Of a stretch of 64,000 nucleotides of DNA, positions 60,535-64,000 are shown piece by piece (the first letter of the stretch is position 1; every line of letters starts with the position of its first letter). The stretch lies in contig JAUJPP010000005.1 in the NCBI GenBank assembly GCA_030562195.1, positions 17,719,106 through 17,783,105 of the forward strand, in the 5' to 3' direction. The DNA comes from Nipponacmea schrenckii (Eukaryota > Mollusca > Gastropoda > Lottiidae). The position numbers and the translations under genes are program-made. Below the pieces are notes generated by a model, which was not told where the DNA came from, searched no databases, and worked only from the letters and a program-made list of their open reading frames with translations.

Positions 60535-60785
60535 GAAATATTCAACTTGTCTACACTTTGACAAAATGAGTGGACATCAGTGGACTTACCTGGTGTCAAA
60601 ACTATACGACAGAATACATAAACCTATATAATTATTCACTAATTCATTTTTAAACACGCTTAGAATGGATACGGATGATGTTTTTAATTATGACACAGGG
60701 TAAGTCTTACCTGATGAATATATACTCTTATTGACCAATTTTGAGACTTTAAATTTGAACAACGTAGTATTGCGGAGTAAGGAGT
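60535..60785. mobile_element. TTAA-family-like remnant
   Basis: GGACTTACCTGGTGTCAAAA and TGATGAATATATACTCTTAT with GACCAATTTTGAGAC keep the family order but the ends are decayed. Confidence 0.45.
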
Positions 60786-60949
60786 AAAGTAGTTTTGAAC
60801 ATCCGCGTCAGGATATTTGATATCCGAAACACAATCATGTTATAATATGATCTCTTGTTAATTATAATCAAGTTTTATATTGCTTTATAATTCTACATAA
60901 CGAGGAAAATTTAACATTCTCAAACTGCAATGCTAAAATAGTATTGGTT

Positions 60950-61085
60950 CTTAAATTGTATACAGGCTTTGTTTTTAAATTGTATACAGGCTTGGTTCTT
61001 AATTTTTTATTTTTTGTGTATAGATTCTTAATTTTTTTTTTTTTGTGTATAGATTCTCAATTTTTTATTTTTTGTGTATAGATAC
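60950..61085. repeat. T-rich short tandem repeats
   Basis: Two units of AAATTGTATACAGGCTTNGT followed by three of TTTTTTGTGTATAGATTCT. Confidence 0.8.
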
Positions 61086-61469
61086 AGTATATTTTTGTAT
61101 TTTCATAAAAATTAATTTACAATAGCATGTTTTATTGCTGTGTGAGGACAAGAAAAGGACAAGGGAATCCGTGTAAAAACCATTTACAAAGTTGTCAATA
61201 TTTCAAAGTCATAATTTATATGGCTAAAGGAAGGTACGAACTTTGATTTCGAACAATTGATAAATTTCGTGCATTGTTTTTTCTCGAAAATACTAAGTAT
61301 TGTAAAATGTCCGATTTGGGGAAAATGAACAGCCTTGAATTATTATGCCGTATTGAACCAGACGAACCAGGTTGACTGACTGACTGGTGGGTATGGTGTC
61401 TGCTTCGGTAATCAAAACCATATCGCGGACGTTGAGTAAGGAGCGACCTGCTCCTATGCCTTCTTCTAT

Positions 61470-61670
61470 ATCTTTATTCATGGTTCTTCTTCTGTATCTT
61501 TATTCTTCATTCTTCTTCTGTAACTTTCTTCTTTCTTCTTCTTGTGCTCTTATGACTTCCATCTGTCCTTCTTCTGTAAAGAGCGATGTGCTCTTATGAC
61601 TTCATCTGTCCTTCTTCTTCCGAAAAGAGCTATGTGCTCTTTCGACTTCATCTTTCCTTTTTCTATGATT
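61470..61670. repeat. Pyrimidine-rich low-complexity tract
   Basis: CTTCTTCTGTATCTTTATTC units and GTGCTCTTATGACTTC units. Sits downstream of the 3' end of the minus-strand retrotransposon. Confidence 0.7.
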
Positions 61671-61778
61671 CTTCTTGACGTTTTACCAAAGACTGAGACC
61701 ACGTTCGACGTCATACCGCTCTTCTGATGTGCTACCTAGGTGATCATTACTATTTCTTTTAAGAAATAATAAACTGAT

Positions 61779-64000
61779 TCACAAATTGCCGACATACCCT
61801 CTCCCGTAATGTGACAGAATATTTTTCAGATTATAGTCCAGCTTACGTTTATTCAATAAATCGACCAGCGTTTGCCTCTCTTCCCTTAATTGATCACAAT
61901 GGATTAACAGATGTTCTGCGGTGCCCGCAGGGACATAGCTTTAGTTCGTATTTGTGAACCATCAGTGTAGATACGGGTGTTTTCCGACCACCTAGCGTCC
62001 ATTTGAGTTAAAGCGATCATGAGAGCGATGCAGAGATCGTCCCGTTTCTTATCCAATCTCGTAGCGAGAGACGTGTCGACAAGAGGAGGCGTGATCGTCC
62101 AAGGAGCAATTTGGGGGAGAGCAAACGCTCTGATGGGCAACCTATCTAGCCCATATTTTCGACGGATTCCCGAACTGCCTGACCAAAGCTTATATTCTTT
62201 TTGGCTTGCCTGAACCTCGTGATCTCGAGGTTGGTGGGAGATGATTCTCCAAGGTGCTTGATTTTTGACCAGTATCTTAGAGCTTGATCCTCTCTGCGGA
62301 GTTTGAGAGGGACCTCACCAACATCTTGGAGTAACGACTCCGTTTTTATTCCGATACCTCCTCCGGTGGCTATGCGGAGTGCTTTGTGCTGTATTATATC
62401 TAGTTTATGCAGAAGCATTGGTCTAGCAGTCATAAGATGAGTCCAAGATGAGCCGGATCAGCGCACGATAGATCATGATGAGCGTCACCACATTGGCACC
62501 CCATTCATTGCACATGTATATTCCTCATTAAATATAGCAAAGCTTGGCACCTGAGTTTAATATTTGTGATGCGGGGGACCCATGAGAGTTTCCTATCGAA
62601 AGTTACACCAAGTAGCTTGGTTTTCCGGACGAATCGGATAGGCTCGCCATCCAATACTAGTCGCATGTCGATCACCTTGGGGTCTGCGTACACCAACATT
62701 CCCACCGTTTTGGCTTTGGATATTCTAAATCACCAGTCATTTGCCCACTTTGCAAGGCGATCCAAGTATAGTTGCATCCGTTCTTTTAGGTTTGTGTATA
62801 AGTAAACATTGCTCCAAAAAGTGCTGTCGTCAGCAAACATCGCGATTTGACATTTGTTTGACAGGTATTTGGAGTTGCGGATATCATTGACCATTATGCT
62901 TAACAAGGTGGGGCTAATGACTGAGCCTTGTGGCGTGCTATTTTCCAGACTGAATTCATCGCTGAAACTCTTTCCTATGGTTACACGTATCTTCCTATCC
63001 GCAAGAAAACTTGCTATCCAGTTGTGCATACGACCACCTATTCCTAGTTCGCGCAGCTCGTGCAATAATCCATTTGTCCAGACCAAATCAAAAGCTTTTG
63101 TTAAGTCTACGAACACAGCACAGAGGAAACCAGACCTGTTCAGTGTCTTAGACATTGCGTGTTGTAGTCTAACAATTTGATCCTTTGTAGATCTGAGCTT
63201 TCTGATACCACTTTGTTATTGTCTAGAAGATTATTTCTTTCTAGGAAATACCGAAGGCGATTTGTTATCATCGTTTCGTGGATTTTGCATAACGTGGATG
63301 TAAGGCTAACGGGTCTGAAAGATTCCGTTTCTGTGGGATCTTTTCCAGCCTTTAGGATAGGTATAATGGATGCCGTTTTCCATTTTGTCGGTACGTGGCC
63401 ATTGTTCCAAGATTCATTGAATTTTCGAAGCTTCGGGAGGGAATTTCTTCAACATCGAATACTTGACATCATCCTCCCTCGCTGCACAGTTGTTTTTGGA
63501 CGAGAGAGCTTTCTGAAGTTCATCAGCTGTTAAGGGGAGATTCAGTGGGTCACTTTCATCTATGTGCGTCAACACACTGGATTGACCCACTGCGAAGTTA
63601 GTTTTTCGATTAATGAATTCGGCGGAGTGGTGTTTGTCCCTACTCGCGTCAGCAAAGCTCTCAGCCATTAGGTCTGTCTTCTGTTTGTCGCTCTCTCCAA
63701 CTCTGTCCCCGTATTTTATAACTGGGATTTTGTGTGAAGATTTAGTGCCATTCATTGATCTGATTTTGGCCCAGACATCCTTGATCTGGGTGTGCTGGTT
63801 TAGCCTTTGACAGAATTCGTGCCAGTGGCTCGTGCGAGCCTCGTTGATGACTTTCTTAGCGTTCTCTGTAGTTTCGAAATAAGCCTGTTTTGTATCGGGG
63901 ATGAGGTTTCGTTGGACACGACGTAGTGCTTTCTTTCGTAATTTCACTGCGTGATGGCAAGCGTCCGACCACCAGGGCTTCGGACAAGCCCTTTTTTTTA
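61779..64000 (-). pseudogene. Decayed non-LTR retrotransposon ORF2 (RT plus RNase H), partial
   Basis: Read on the minus strand from the window edge: linker KPWWSDACHHAVKLRKKALR (about 63998-63930); VWAKIRSMNG and LPLTADELQKALSSK (to 63414); after a frameshift SFRPVSLTSTLCKIHETMIT (63350-63250); after another, QSGIRKLRSTKDQIVRLQHA and the RT core FVDLTKAFDLVW, STPQGSVISPTLLSI, IAMFADDSTFW (63220-62730); then KTKLLGVTFDRKLSW, LLHKLDIIQHKALRIATGG, and RNase H start RIYTDGS (near 61975). Most of RNase H is missing before the terminal AEHLLIHCDQLREERQTLVD and a stop at 61779-61781. RT followed by RNase H points to the I/R1/LOA group. At least four frame breaks plus an internal deletion make it inactive. 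The endonuclease domain would lie beyond 64000. Confidence 0.88.

Noticed and set aside
63177..63533. Plus-strand 118-codon frame
   Set aside because: Antisense shadow of the reverse transcriptase on the minus strand.

Overview
This is nuclear DNA from an A+T-rich, intron-rich animal. I suspect a mollusc or another lophotrochozoan, from the look of the genes, the tRNA-headed SINE and the tandem-block repeats, but the window alone cannot prove this. There is no bacterial-style gene layout. Most of the open frames that can be listed here are tandem-repeat or intron artefacts. The real coding content is a set of short exons joined by GT-AG introns, which I assembled by reading frame, splice phase and remembered protein families.

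Two genes are supported, both on the + strand. (1) About 1762-19839: a POMGNT1-like glycosyltransferase (family GT13, ILEI-type stem plus catalytic domain). Its 5' end (membrane anchor) is not identified. I place 17 exons coding for about 606 visible residues. It keeps the metal-binding EED motif but appears to lack the catalytic Asp and the nucleotide-binding Arg. (2) 31060-59630: a complete 18-exon, 739-codon PTP-PEST-type protein tyrosine phosphatase (PTPN12/18/22 group) with an intact active site. Its unusual tail holds eight Tyr-x-Asn motifs and an SH3-binding proline motif. The phase of all 18 exons closes exactly and an in-frame stop lies upstream of the ATG.

At 61779-64000, on the - strand, lies a decayed non-LTR retrotransposon (linker, reverse transcriptase, start of RNase H, C-terminal zinc region) with several frameshifts. 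It continues past the window end.

The introns and the 11-kb spacer (19840-31059) are packed with repeats. About 20 tandem arrays have units of 15 to about 170 bp, nearly all different from each other. There are several families of short inverted-repeat elements: a TTAA-target family, two hAT-type copies with perfect 8-bp target duplications, mariner-type TA elements, and a long palindrome present twice in opposite orientation. There is also a tRNA-derived SINE with about ten copies, and further LINE fragments. Several of these sit within a few bases of real splice sites.

For the hunt, the points I rate highest are the predicted catalytically dead POMGNT1-like protein, the YxN-rich phosphatase tail, and a 49-bp intronic array whose units carry a 10-base copy of the U1 snRNA 5' end.
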